The translations under genes were made by a program, and so were the position numbers. Under the pieces are notes generated by a model. That model made no database searches. It was not told where the DNA came from and worked only from the letters and a program-made list of their open reading frames with translations. A stretch of DNA of 64,000 nt from Apostichopus japonicus (lineage: Eukaryota > Echinodermata > Holothuroidea > Aspidochirotida > Stichopodidae): contig NC_092567.1 in NCBI RefSeq assembly GCF_037975245.1, positions 22,527,376-22,591,375 of the forward strand. The letters run 5' to 3'. Positions 19,201 to 30,400 of the stretch are shown in pieces (position 1 is the stretch's first letter; each line of letters opens with the position of its first letter).

Positions 19201-22200
19201 CATAGTGTGATCACTAACTATGCCGTGCACTCTTATGCAACTATTAAAGTAAAATAATATCCTTCCTGTATAAGTATAAAATATTATTGTAAAAGCATAA
19301 AAGGGATTGTCTGATGTCAGAACCTCGGTGGGTTCAAAAATTTTCCTTACATTTTGCTTGCAGCCAATTTTTGTTGTGCTTCAAACAAATCTTGGATCAT
19401 CTGCCACTGGAGACTTGTTTTTAATCTTTTGGCATTCAGGCTATATCCACCAAAAGAAATTCTGAACGTTTTTATTTTTTATTTAGTGGTTTCAAAGTTT
19501 CTCTTTTTTAATCAGAGATTGCAAAATTTGAAAGCCATCTTCACTTCCTTCCGTCCAGAAAAATGTACCGTCAACGCAATTTGTTCTGTACCTCTGTGAA
19601 AAAGTTATTCCCGTCTTGGAAGAGATCAAGCCAGCGGTGACGGAGAAGAAATCAAACGGGGCCAAAGCAGGAGAAACTGAGGAGAAGGAGGAGGAAAAGA
19701 AGGAAGGTGAGGAGGAGGAAGCAAAGGGGGAGGGGGACAAGGAGTCACCAGAGGCAGAGGAGAAGGAGGAGAAGGAGAAGAAGAAAGATGAGAAACCAAC
19801 AGCAGCAGTGGTATCTGCAGAAGAAGGGAAAGAAGACAGGAGTGGTACACACCTGGAAATTCTTAAGTACTTCTCAGAAATGGCGGTGCATTGTGGGGAG
19901 GTCTCTGTCGAACCACACATTGTGAATGTGTACAACGGCCTACTGGTGAGTGTTTCAAGGATGATGACACGAGACAGAATCATTATATGTCATTATTCTT
20001 AATTTTCTAGAAAAGATTTTTCCAAGGAGAAAACTTTTTCAGGGTCAAAGTGATGTTGGATGTCGTATATGGTTGTTCTGTTTTTTTTATATAGATGATA
20101 ATTAAGAACTCTTCTTCCTTGAGTCTAGTGCAGTTTATGGAACAATGGATTGACGTCGACATGTTGATTGTCGGTTAGCTATAAAGGTCGGATGATAGCT
20201 CTGTATATATAATAATCAGCAGCTAGTTTTACGACACTTGTGCGACCACAAATGTGGGAGAAACCCGCAATGGCTTATGGATTACAACTTACACCGCAGG
20301 TGGGTTCCAATTCAACATTTTAACTCAAATTTGGAATCTTTTTCAATTTGGAAAGTCGTTTCAGATGGGGAAAACCGTAGATTGCTCTTGGTTGAATAAC
20401 CCACTTTACTATGACTGGGCCGGGTATCGAACCCCGAACCTCCTGATTGCTAAGCCTCTTTGCTTCAAAGTGCCACGGCCTTTATTCACTCGGCCACAGC
20501 ACCTTATCACGTATTTGACATTTGTATATATATTTATATTATATACTGTACCATATCCATTTCTGTTGTTGTGTAGGTATATATGCCTCTCCCACCTCCC
20601 GGTACAGAGGACGACACAGAGCAGACGCAGGAGAATGAGGAGGACCCACAGCTACAGTTCTCTGTCGTCGAGTGTCTCATGCATGCATTCCATTGTTTAG
20701 TCAGGAAGCAGCCTGACTTCCTGGCAGCTGAGGAAAATGCTGATAGATTGAAAGATTTCAGAATAAGGTTAGTTTGGCACTACTTCAATAAGCAAGACAA
20801 ATTTGTAAAAAAAAAAAAAAAATCTAGTTCTCACCCTTGGAAAAGCAGGTCCCTTCTAGTTGGTCGTCTGAACAGCAAATCTGGTAGTCAAATTAAATTC
20901 TAGCACTAGAGGAGTCTAGGTTTGGTGAAGAAGAGCACCTACTTTGGGTGGATCAGAGGCCCACCACTGTTTTGTATTTTATTTCAATAACTCCAAAGTG
21001 ATAGAGGGTGATACCGATCCATCAGTTTGGGATACGAATCAATCGAATGTTCGGTACGGATCAGTCGAATGTGCGGTACCGAATAATCGAATGTGCGGTA
21101 CTGAACAATCGAATGTGCGGTACCGATAAATCGAATAAGCGGTACCGATCATTAAAATGTGCGATACTGATCAATCGAATGTGCTGTACCGATCAATCGA
21201 ATGTGCGGTACCAATCAATCGAATGTCCACCTATTTGAGGTATTTATTTACAATGCAATTTGAATTATTCAATTTGATGTAAATAACCTCCAAACAAGCC
21301 CTCTGGTTCCTCAGGAGCTGTGATCAGAAACTGGTTGTTTCTGATCTCAAAACCCAGGATCCGTTAGTTGCGAATCTGGTTCCTTGTGAACCAAGATCCT
21401 ATTGTTGTTGAAAGCAGACAAAGTCAAAATGCTGCACTGAGCCTTCTCAAATCTCCATTTTCTCAACAAAGATTTCTTTTTTGTTTTGCTTTTCTCACAG
21501 ATTGCAGTATTTTGCTAGAGGTGTTCAGAGTTCCATGAAGCAATTGAGGCTAGCTTTGAAAGGAAAAGCAGGAGCGCAACTTAAAACAGAAGAGAATAAA
21601 ATTAAGGTTGTCGCTCTGAGGATCACATCCAATATCAACACTTTAATCAAGGTAATTCTTCAGACAGTGCATCAATTCAAAGGATATTTAAACATTGAAA
21701 GATGTATGATAAATTTATAGCGAGTATCAGATCAACAAGCACCAGAATCGGAGGGTTTCTTCCGTCGTATTGCAGTTACATTTACATTTAGTATCAGATA
21801 AGGATGGGAAGGGCAGTGGGTACGAGTCGCAATGGTGTTGGAATTGCAGTTTGTGCAGAAGTTATTATTGTTTACTTTTAGGTTTTCTTAAGTTTGGTAT
21901 TTTTATATTCCAGGTTTTGGTTCTTTTGTGCAGTCCTCTTGAGCATGTTTTACTTCTACTTTTACTGCTGTTGTTATTACTTTTAGGTTTTCTTATGTTT
22001 GGTAATTTTATATTCCAAGATTTGGTTCTTTTGTACAGTGCTCTTGAGCATGTTTTACTTCTACTTTTATTGCTGTTGTTATTACTTTAAGGTTTTCTTA
22101 AGTTTGGTAATTTTATATTCAAGGTATTGGTTCTTTTGTACAGTGCTCTTGAGCATGTTTTATTTCATGATAACAGCACTTTAATATATGGTATTTATTA

Positions 22201-24129
22201 TTATTATATATTATTGTGAAATTTGGGGGGTTGGGGATGGGGCCCTGTTGAAAATGTTCCAGTTACTTCCATAAGGTAGTAAACTTTGATCTAATATAAA
22301 TGTTTTTTTTGGGGGGGGGGGGGAGGTGGTTGAGAGCAGCACTAATGTGATCTGAAGTTTCAAATTGTTAAACATAGGAACTTCAAGAAACTTCATTGGT
22401 TTATCTCCCATCCTCTCTAACTTGTTCTGTTGCTGGGATATAGAATACACCAGTACCTCTCCTTTCATAGTCGAGTCGTAACAGGATAAGATGAACACTT
22501 CCAGTTCATGGCTGCACCCTTGCTCTCAAGTTCAATGTTTATTTATCGTTTTTCAGGATTTGATGCATAACCCACCATCATACAAGAGCAACATCGTTCT
22601 CTCTTGGAAACCAATTCAGAAGCAAGGCGTGGCTACCAGCCCAGAAACAGCGTAAGTATTGCAATGGTTGATGCAGGCGTATACCTATGTTTCATTCGTG
22701 GTAATTCTGCAAATGGGAGGAGTGGGGGCTGGTGGTCAGTTATGGCCAAAAGTAAGATATTGTATAAGACTTTGTGAGTATCAAGCCAAACTGAAAATTC
22801 ATTTCCGTAAGATGATACAAAAGGACAAAGAAAGAAAGGGATTAAGTTGATGGCTCACCCAGTCACTTTTTATTGATAGCTTTGCACACAATAGAAAGAG
22901 CAACAGAAAGGTAAAGATGTGTTGGCTTCCTTTGTATATTTGCTAGACCTGCATACCTGTTTAAAATATTTAGATTTAATAGTTTACATCACTAAAATAT
23001 TGACTTTGCTTTCAGGTTCTTGCTTTTCTTTCCTTTGCTCACTGAATAACATGAGTGGATTGCCTGTCTGTATCTATGTGTGAGTCTGTTAATAGTTTGC
23101 AACTCTTTTCATATGAAAATAATAAGATTAGATAAATTGAATGACATCTCTATTTTGTTTAAACTATTTGACAGGAAAAAGAGGCCACACATTACTCCGA
23201 TAACTTTTGAATCTGACAAAAAAGTTGCTGCTGGCGGCAAGAAATCAAGAGGTACCCCGTACAGTCCTCCAGGAGGAAAATACAGCAACAAAGCTGGCCG
23301 AGCACCGACCGGGGGAGACGCTAATTATGGCAACTGGGGATCATGTAAGTGACGTTTTAGTGGACAGTGGGCCACAGGAGGAAAGGATTGGTTGAGGTGC
23401 AGTATTTGTGTGTGTGTGGAAGGGGGGGGGGGGGTTAATAATGGGTGGGTAGGCAGTTCATATTGCTGAATAATCAAAATCTGAGCTGAAAAGAATTTAA
23501 ATTTAAACATTTCCAGAGACTTGCAGCCATAATGTATCTGGCAACACCAGTGTGAATGACATCTTTATTCCAGTTAAACCAGCAATTTGTTTTTATTCTC
23601 TGAAATGATTTGCAAATCATTTATCTATTTATGATATTTACAAAGAAAAGAAATTTGCATTCGATTAATTCCAAAAGAAGTCAAGTATTGGTGTCAAGTA
23701 TATTGGTGAGAAGAGGAAACAGTTTAAGAATGTTTGCTGTGATGACATCACTGATAACTGACTACGTTTGATTATCTGGAGTTGTGAATGGTTTATTTTG
23801 GCAATTATTAGTTATGATCAAATAGCCGGGGGTGGAAACTGATAGTTTTGCACATTGACATCCTCCCCTAGAAGAGCGACAATATGTCTGCCTCCAGATA
23901 ATTCCACATAATGTGTTACCTCTTTCATCAGAACACGCTAGAGAATTGAGTTCAGTAATAAATTTGACAAAGCTCCACCACATTCTAACTACCACCATGG
24001 ATATTAATGCCATGTTTTCGTTTAAGTATTGAATAATGCATTTTTCAACCTTCATCTTTCTTTGCAGCCAACTATGGCAATTACAACAGGAACAAAGGAC
24101 GAGGTCGAAATCGCGGACGTTTCTACTGA
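13235..24129 (+). CDS. API5: Apoptosis inhibitor 5 (API5/AAC-11), complete, 12 coding exons
   Basis: Coding exons: 13235-13303, 14744-14905, 16322-16487, 17157-17308, 17682-17822, 18662-18727, 19559-19945, 20577-20767, 21501-21651, 22557-22651, 23175-23344 and 24068-24129. All junctions are GT-AG, phases agree, and the sum is 603 residues plus TGA. The protein starts MATVEQLYKDYGILADA and keeps API5 landmarks: RLAAQFIPKFFKHFP, AQLDLCEDED, RRQAIKELP, TLGGLF, MKILSG, GRQQLVELV, QYFARG and KTEENKIKVVAL. API5 is a nuclear helical-repeat (HEAT/ARM-like) scaffold that suppresses apoptosis after growth-factor withdrawal and binds Acinus and other partners. The C-terminus has a KKRPH basic patch and ends NRNKGRGRNRGRFY, matching the family's basic RG-rich tail. 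It is about 80 residues longer than the 524-residue human protein, mostly from a Lys/Glu-rich insertion at residues 276-347 in exon 7. The start is fixed by homology and by the in-frame ATG of exon 1. Confidence 0.97.
13577..14133. mobile_element. Foldback element with interstitial telomere-like motifs
   Basis: The left arm (about 13577-13812) is mirrored by the right arm (about 13850-14090): GTGGCTATTCTTACGACTAG, GCGCATGCGCAGTTGCTA, GGTTAGGGTTGGATTGAGGG and CATGCGCAGTTGCTTTATTT all recur as reverse complements. A second copy of the terminal motif occurs at about 13818 and, inverted, ends at 14133, so two foldbacks overlap. Arms contain degenerate TTAGGG runs (left) and CCCTAA runs (right). 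Lies in API5 intron 1. Confidence 0.85.
15081..16200. mobile_element. Possible non-autonomous hAT-like element
   Basis: The left end TAGGGCTGTGCCGTTTAC and the right end TAAATGCACAGCCG resemble hAT-type termini (AGGG-TGTGC), and subterminal TAAACGTT/AACGTTTA motifs are mirrored. No matching 8-base target duplication is evident, so the call is tentative. It occupies most of API5 intron 2. Confidence 0.4.
18360..18486 (+). repeat. G-rich 17 bp minisatellite in API5 intron 5
   Basis: About seven copies of GGTGGGAGGGGGAAGTT with length variants. Four or more runs of three to six G on the transcribed sense strand could allow G-quadruplex formation. Confidence 0.9.
20405..20512 (-). mobile_element. 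tRNA(Leu/Ser)-like SINE fragment
   Basis: Read on the minus strand it contains TGTGGCCGAGTGAATAAAGG (A-box and D-arm like), a long variable-arm-like stretch, and GGGGTTCGATACCCGG (B box). It lies in API5 intron 7 and is imperfect as a tRNA, so a tRNA-derived SINE or pseudogene is more likely than a working tRNA gene. Confidence 0.55.
21023..21232. repeat. 21-22 bp minisatellite in API5 intron 8
   Basis: About ten copies of GGTACCGATCAATCGAATGTGC with point differences. Confidence 0.9.
21846..22175. repeat. 105 bp tandem repeat, three copies, API5 intron 9
   Basis: GGTTTTCTTAAGTTTGG and CTTGAGCATGTTTTACTTCT recur at a spacing of about 105 bases, three times. Confidence 0.85.
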
Positions 24130-25317
24130 GATTGTTGGGGAGCACGACAGAGAATTGGAGGCAAATTCAGTCTTAGGTTTCTGGAAAAAAAATAATCCTT
24201 CCGGGTTGTTGTTATTTTGCTATTACCAGGCATGAGCTTTTTCCGCGAATTTGCGGAATATCCGTGATTTCTGTTCTACCTCGGGCACAAAAAACTATTA
24301 TCCTAAACACACTGTAGCATTCGCAAACTGGAGCCTATACCTCAATTTTTGCAAAGTTCTGTGATTTCTTTTTGCCCCAGGCTCATCCCTGTATTACAGT
24401 ATCATCCGTTTCTGTTCAAGACATTCTGAACATCTCGATCACAGGGGGCTAATCTTCACAATGAATATAAACTGTGTTTGCCGTAGGGTATCCACAGTTA
24501 ACCATAATAGCATTCATTTATTATTTTTACATTGATTGGACAGAGTGTTAATTAATTTGACAATCTTTTCTAGTAGCATTTTCAGTCTTAAACCAGTGGA
24601 AGTTCTAAAACAGTGCTTCTAAATGTATGATGGGTCATTCATATTGTCTCTGGATTTTAGCACGACAACAGCCAAAAATTTTTAAAACTATTTTCCTGCA
24701 GGTTTTGTTCTCCCCCACTCTGCACCACAACTATTCACAAAAGAATTAATCACTGCTAAATTAGAGAGCAGTTATATCTCACAGAAGGAATGAGACTGCG
24801 ATTATTCTGAAGGCTTGACGTTTTGACTCGAGTGACAATTATTATCTGACTTTTCTAGCATATTTGGAGGTAGTATCGGTGACCATAACTTACAATCTCT
24901 TTTATCCTCTTATTTTATTTAACCTTAAAAGGAATGTCATAATCTAGATCTGTTTTTTTCTTCTTTTCTACTATCATTTTGACCCCGTGTAAATAAAACT
25001 ACTAGGATACATGAATGTGAGATGTTCAACAAAGTTCGGTAAAAAAAAAATTTACAAAAATGACAAACTATTACTTGTTGTTATTTTTTGGTTCTTGTTT
25101 CATTTTGACTCTATAAATTTCATTTTTTTTTTTAAATTTTTCATACCATACATATGGTTTGGTGAATGAATGACTTGCTGTGAATTGTAATGGAAACAAA
25201 AGCACTTCGTAATTGCATGAAAAACCTGCAAGCAGCTAAGTAGCAAATCTGGGAATAGAAAGATTTCACAGCATGTATCCCTCTCTGGATGATAGCACTT
25301 AATTATCATAGTTTGGC
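24130..25317 (+). other. API5 3' untranslated region and flank
   Basis: No coding potential is recognised. A canonical AATAAA at 24992-24997 lies about 860 bases after the API5 stop and is the best candidate poly(A) signal. A T-rich stretch and a MITE follow. The UTR end is inferred, not seen. Confidence 0.5.
24992..24997 (+). terminator. Candidate API5 poly(A) signal AATAAA
   Basis: Perfect AATAAA hexamer in the first kilobase after the API5 stop codon, in the correct orientation, with a T-rich stretch about 100 bases later. Other signals could be used. Confidence 0.4.
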
Positions 25318-25686
25318 TTAAAGGGTGTGAAGACTCCCGAAAAAAAGAAACGTCTAATGCTGGTAATCTGACTTAGTTTCGAATGAGTTGTAACAGAAGT
25401 GTAAGACACCACCATCGATCCCAGAAAATACACGCACAGCTTGCTACCGTCTGTAATTAGACACTAGTGTACGGTCAGTACATACAGCTGCAGTCAATAC
25501 CCACAGTACAGTGTACAAACAATACAGAGATGGACATCTCAGGCCAGCTAAAGATAACAAGGTATCACGTTTCATTACTGTCTGGATTTTGTAGCGACAA
25601 GAGAAAAACTTCACTTGCAAGCAACGGAAAGTGAACTTTTTAAAGATGGCGTCACGCTGTTCGGGGCGAGTCTTCAATGCCTTTAA
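25318..25686 (-). mobile_element. TTAA-flanked MITE, family A copy 1
   Basis: Edges are TTAAAGGGTGTGAAGACTC and GAGTCTTCAATGCCTTTAA, imperfect inverted repeats of about 19 bases bounded by TTAA. The interior (AAGAAACGTCTAATG, GGTAATCTGACTTAGTTTCG, CACTTGCAAGCAACGGAAAG) recurs in 26817-27173 and inverted in 59402-59737. Confidence 0.85.
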
Positions 25687-26816
25687 TATATCCCATAGAA
25701 AGTACATTTCCATGCACAACAGAACACCGTTTCTATGCATATCCTTCACAAGGAAGAACATCTTTGGATATTTATATAATATATAATAATGCCAGCTTAA
25801 CTGCCTTTCTTTATACAAACTTACTTAATGATGATTTGTAAAGAACTTTTATCTAAAAGATCTTAAAAATTGCAAGATATGAAGGAATCTTGTTGCAATT
25901 CTGTTGCGTAATGTCAATGATTTTGTGTTGTTTTCTCAATCAGTACATGATTTTCATTTTTTAAGTGTTACACATTTAGAATATCACTACCAATGAGGAG
26001 TAATAGATCAAATTTGAACGGGAGAGGTGGTACATCTTGTGGACAATTGATGAGACCGTTCTCCTTACAAATATCGATCGAACAAAAATTCCAGAATTTT
26101 GAGATAGTAACTTATTTCTTTTCAGTTTAACATCTTTCCAAATCCAATGACAGGAAATACAAATTATAACTTAATATTCTTCAACATTCTGAAAGGTTTG
26201 ACCCACTGTTAGGGAAGATCAAGTTATCGACCAACTATAAGACGAGTGCCGTAATAAAACGACGCTCTTTCAGTGTACAACCGATGCAGGATAAAATGGA
26301 GATATGTCTTGTAATCTTTTATAACTTATAACTGTGCAGTTCGATGCAACCATAAACAATCCTGAACAAAGTCATCAATCAATTCCAACTTTATTTACCC
26401 CTTTACCCACTTTACATTAATTTTGTTTTGCTGGTCCCACTGCATATTCCAGAACTTCATTTCTTGTAACATACTGTATTTATTTCATGTAAAACTTGAT
26501 CAAGCGATATTCCCAGGCATAAGTGACCCCTCACTACATCCTGTTATTGTAATTGTAGAACTTCATGAGTGTAACTAATACTAATTGCCTCTGGCCCCCC
26601 CCTACCCCCCCACCTTCATCTTCCTCTGGCGGTATGTTTATTTATAGACACCTGTTGTATAATTATTATTGTATAGCAGTGAGTGACCAGGCACTTTGAA
26701 TACACAAGTCAAAGTAACAACAACATCCCAGCTCTTATTTCCTCTCTAGAGTCTTGGGTATCAAGTTGATTAAAATTCTACTTCCTCCTGTCATCCTCCT
26801 TACATTAGTGGTGTCT
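25687..26816. other. Spacer between two family A MITE copies
   Basis: No gene seen. This is intergenic DNA between convergent API5 and POLR1F, with a C-run near 26597-26610. Confidence 0.4.
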
Positions 26817-27173
26817 TTAAAGGGTGTGAAGACTCGCGCACAAAGAAACGTCTAATGCCGGTAATCTGACCTAGTTTCGAATGAGGTGTAACAGAAGTGT
26901 AAGACACCACCATCGATCCCAGAAAATAAACACACAGCTTGCTACCGTCGGTAATTACACTAGTGTACAGTCAGTACATACAGCTACGGTCAATACCCAC
27001 AACACAGTGTATATAGCAGCGATGGACATCTCAGGTTTAGATAAAAGATAACAAGGTATATGTTTCATTACTGTCTGCATTTTGTAGCGACACAAACAAA
27101 ACGTCACTTGCAAGCAACAGAAAGTTAACTTTTTCAGATGGGGCAGTTTGGGGTGAGTCTTCAATGCCTTTAA
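26817..27173 (-). mobile_element. TTAA-flanked MITE, family A copy 2
   Basis: Same orientation as copy 1 and about 1.1 kb from it. Edges are TTAAAGGGTGTGAAGACTC and GAGTCTTCAATGCCTTTAA. It has small internal deletions relative to copy 1. Confidence 0.85.
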
Positions 27174-27418
27174 TTGAGGATCTGTTTCAGACGAACAGTA
27201 ACTCCTTGTTTCGAAGTAGTGTTAATAAAGAATGTAATTCTAATTCCCTCTTTCACCATGGCTTGAGGGTATCTGCACAAATTGAGATGATGGAAGAAAA
27301 TTTTTTCTCCAGTTGATCTTATTTTTTTATGCGGCGAATATTTCGTTTACGTTTCAGCCAAATCCAGATTGAGAGACAGTGCATCCCTTAAGGTAACATC
27401 ATGCACACTTTCGTTTTT

Positions 27419-30400
27419 TTAGTGTTTAATCTTTTTTCTTTTGATAGATGATGTATTTCCTGTGCTTGCATAATCTACACTACCTGAATCAAATTGTCCC
27501 TCAACAGGTAACCTCTCCTGTTTCCTCTTCCTTGTTTTCTTTTTTTGAATTAACTCGTCAATTTCATCCGGAGAAGGCAGATCTAAGTCATGTTCGACTA
27601 CTTCCATTATTTCACTTTGTTTTCTCTCCTTCCTGTGTTTTCGTCTGTTCTCTCCTGTGTTTTCGTTGAAAGTTTCCGTGATGCTCGCAACATCCACATC
27701 TGATGACCCTGAATTTTTGTCTATTTGTCTCTTCTGTTTCTTCTTGTGTTTTCTTCCATGTCCCTTTGACCCATCATCATTGATGATGGCATCTCCACGT
27801 TCCTTGGGTCCATCTTCCATTGTCTCGCTTCCTTCTTTACCCTCGTCAGATAAGCCGACAGAGCCCGGATCATCCAAATCTGATGACCTTGAACTTTTGT
27901 TTGCTTGTCTCTTCTGTTTCTTCTTGTGTTTTGCTCCATGTCCCTTTGACCAATCATCATTGATGATGGCATCTCCGGGTTCCTTGGGTCCATCTTCGTT
28001 TGTTTCGCTTCCTTCTTTACCCTTGTCAGATAAGCCGACAGAGCCCGGATCATCCACATCTGATGACCTTGAACTTTTGTTTGTTAATCTCTTCTGTTTC
28101 TTCTTGTGTTTTGTTCCATGTCTCCTATCATCATTGATGATGGCATCTCCGGGTTCCTTGGGTCCATCTTCGTTTGTTTCGCTTCCTTCTTTACCCTCGT
28201 CAGATAAGCCGACAGAGCCCGGATCATCCACATCTGATGACCTTGAACTTTTGTTTGTTAATCTCTTCTGTTTCTTCTTGTGTTTTGTTCCATGTCTCCT
28301 ATCATCATTGATGATGGCATCTTCAGGTTCCTTGGGTCCATCTTCCATTGTCTCGCTTCCTTCTTTACCCTCGTCAGATAAGCCGACAGAGCCCGGATCA
28401 TCCAAATCTGATGACCTTGAACTTTTGTTTGCTTGTCTCTTCTGTTTCTTCTTGTGTTTTGTTGCATGTTCCTTTGACCAATCATCATTGATGATGGCAT
28501 CTCCGGGTTCCTTGGGTCCATCTTTATATGTCTCGCTTCCTTCTTTACCCTCGTCAGATAAGCCGACAGAGCCTGGATCAGCCGTATCTGATGACCTTGA
28601 ACTTTTGTTTTTTTGTCTCTTCTGTTTCTTCTTGTGTTTTGCTCCATGTCCCTTTGACCCATCATCATTGATGCAGAGTTCTTGAAGGGTGTTCAAACTG
28701 AACATTTAAAAGATAAAACAATAACTATTACCAACTTATTAACAGAACATGTGGACTAAAAGTAGAGGAGAGGGGGGGGGGGGGTGGAGGTGGGGTTGGC
28801 ATTCCGAAAATTGCTCGAAATGACTATCATATATTAAAAGCATAGATATAAAAGGATATTACAGAGGAAGATTCAATTTTGACTCATGAGAGGAAAAGAT
28901 ATACAAAATATCCTTTATTGAATTTTCGGGATATTTTTCGACAGTAATTTCAAACTTGAAATTGTCACAATATGTGAAACAGTTGAAATTGAAAGCCAAT
29001 CAGGTGTGATGCGATAGTTTTCATACCCTGAAACAAAATGCACGGTTTCTCCTTATGCCATCACTTTATTGTTTTTTGAATTTGGATTGGACAAGGATCC
29101 AACATTGCTTTTGGGGGATGTGATGTGAAGTTATCAATTCCTCAATGACTGTAGTGTTATTGCATATCAACTTTGAAGAAAAAACATCAGATGAAGACTT
29201 TTCAAGAGAGACATGAAAACAAATTTGTCAGTGTGTGCATCAATAACATTAACACCTGTTTCATTAAGTTCACTTTTGGTACAAAACAATGTCAAGTTAA
29301 AATGTTGTTATCTTGAAAAAGAAATACGTAGCAACTAAATGCAAATTTCACTTGGATGAGTAGAATATGTTTCTCTTTCATCACCCCCCCCCCCACACCC
29401 ACCAAAAAAAAGGAAGAAGAATTTCCTCTGAATTCTGCTCTCACTTTAATATTCCATTGAATAACAACTTTCTATAAAATCACCTGTCCTCTGTTAACTC
29501 TGCAGATAATCCAAGCATGCCCTTCTGATATTCTACTTTCTTCAACCTACAGACAAGTTCCAGGCCTTTGGGATCATGGAGGTCAAAGTTTATGTCTGGT
29601 AGCTCTACTGTTATGTTAATTATCTTGTGAGTCAAGCAACTGATGTGTGCCGCTGACACTTCATTAATCTTGCACTAAAAAATGGAAAGCAGAAATAATG
29701 TTAGTATGAACATACATGTCATGTAACTAGAGGTTCAAGTGTTCCACTACAGAAACTCACCCATTTTAAAATTGAATGTGAGATAAAAGAAAAACATACA
29801 AGGTTTCTGCAAATTTCACAAGTTGACCTACCTTAAGCAAAGAACCAGGGACTACTCTAAAGATGACAGCATCATACCGCACATCCATGTGCATGTCGAC
29901 ATCGTCGTAGAGAAGAACAGCATTCCTCTGTGTTAACTTGATGTTGCTGTAAGCGAGCAAAATGCCATCCACACTGAGAAATAAAATAAAAAAGAGCTAC
30001 CATCACTATTTGTGTTGCCAGCATATCAGAGAGGCCCATGGTCTTTCTGGGATTATCACTTTATCTTTGGTGAATTTTCTAGGTAGTCTTTCAATGTAGG
30101 TGGATAAAATCATATATAAAAAAATTAAAATAATTTAACCACACAAAAACTATATCCAATACAAGAATATTAGCTAGGTATTGTATCACTGATCATAGAT
30201 TATATCTTACTGTAGCTGTTTTGTAGTACCCATGATGATACTGAATGCCCAGAGGTTTATGATATCAGCAAAATTCATTAGTTTCAATATAGAAATACAA
30301 AATGTTTATACCATTTTTGCCCTGGAATGTATTTCTATTACATGAAGCAGAAATGTTGAACACATATTGATCATACTGTATATTTAGTTCTTTACATAGC

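Noticed and set aside
19626-19850. Minus-strand Ser/Pro/Leu-rich frames opposite API5 exon 7
   Set aside because: They are the antisense of the Lys/Glu-rich insertion and have no independent support.
27657-28685. 342-residue plus-strand frame (repeated SLPSSDKPTEPGSS)
   Set aside because: Antisense of the POLR1F tandem coding repeat. The minus strand has splice continuity and family homology; the plus strand has neither.
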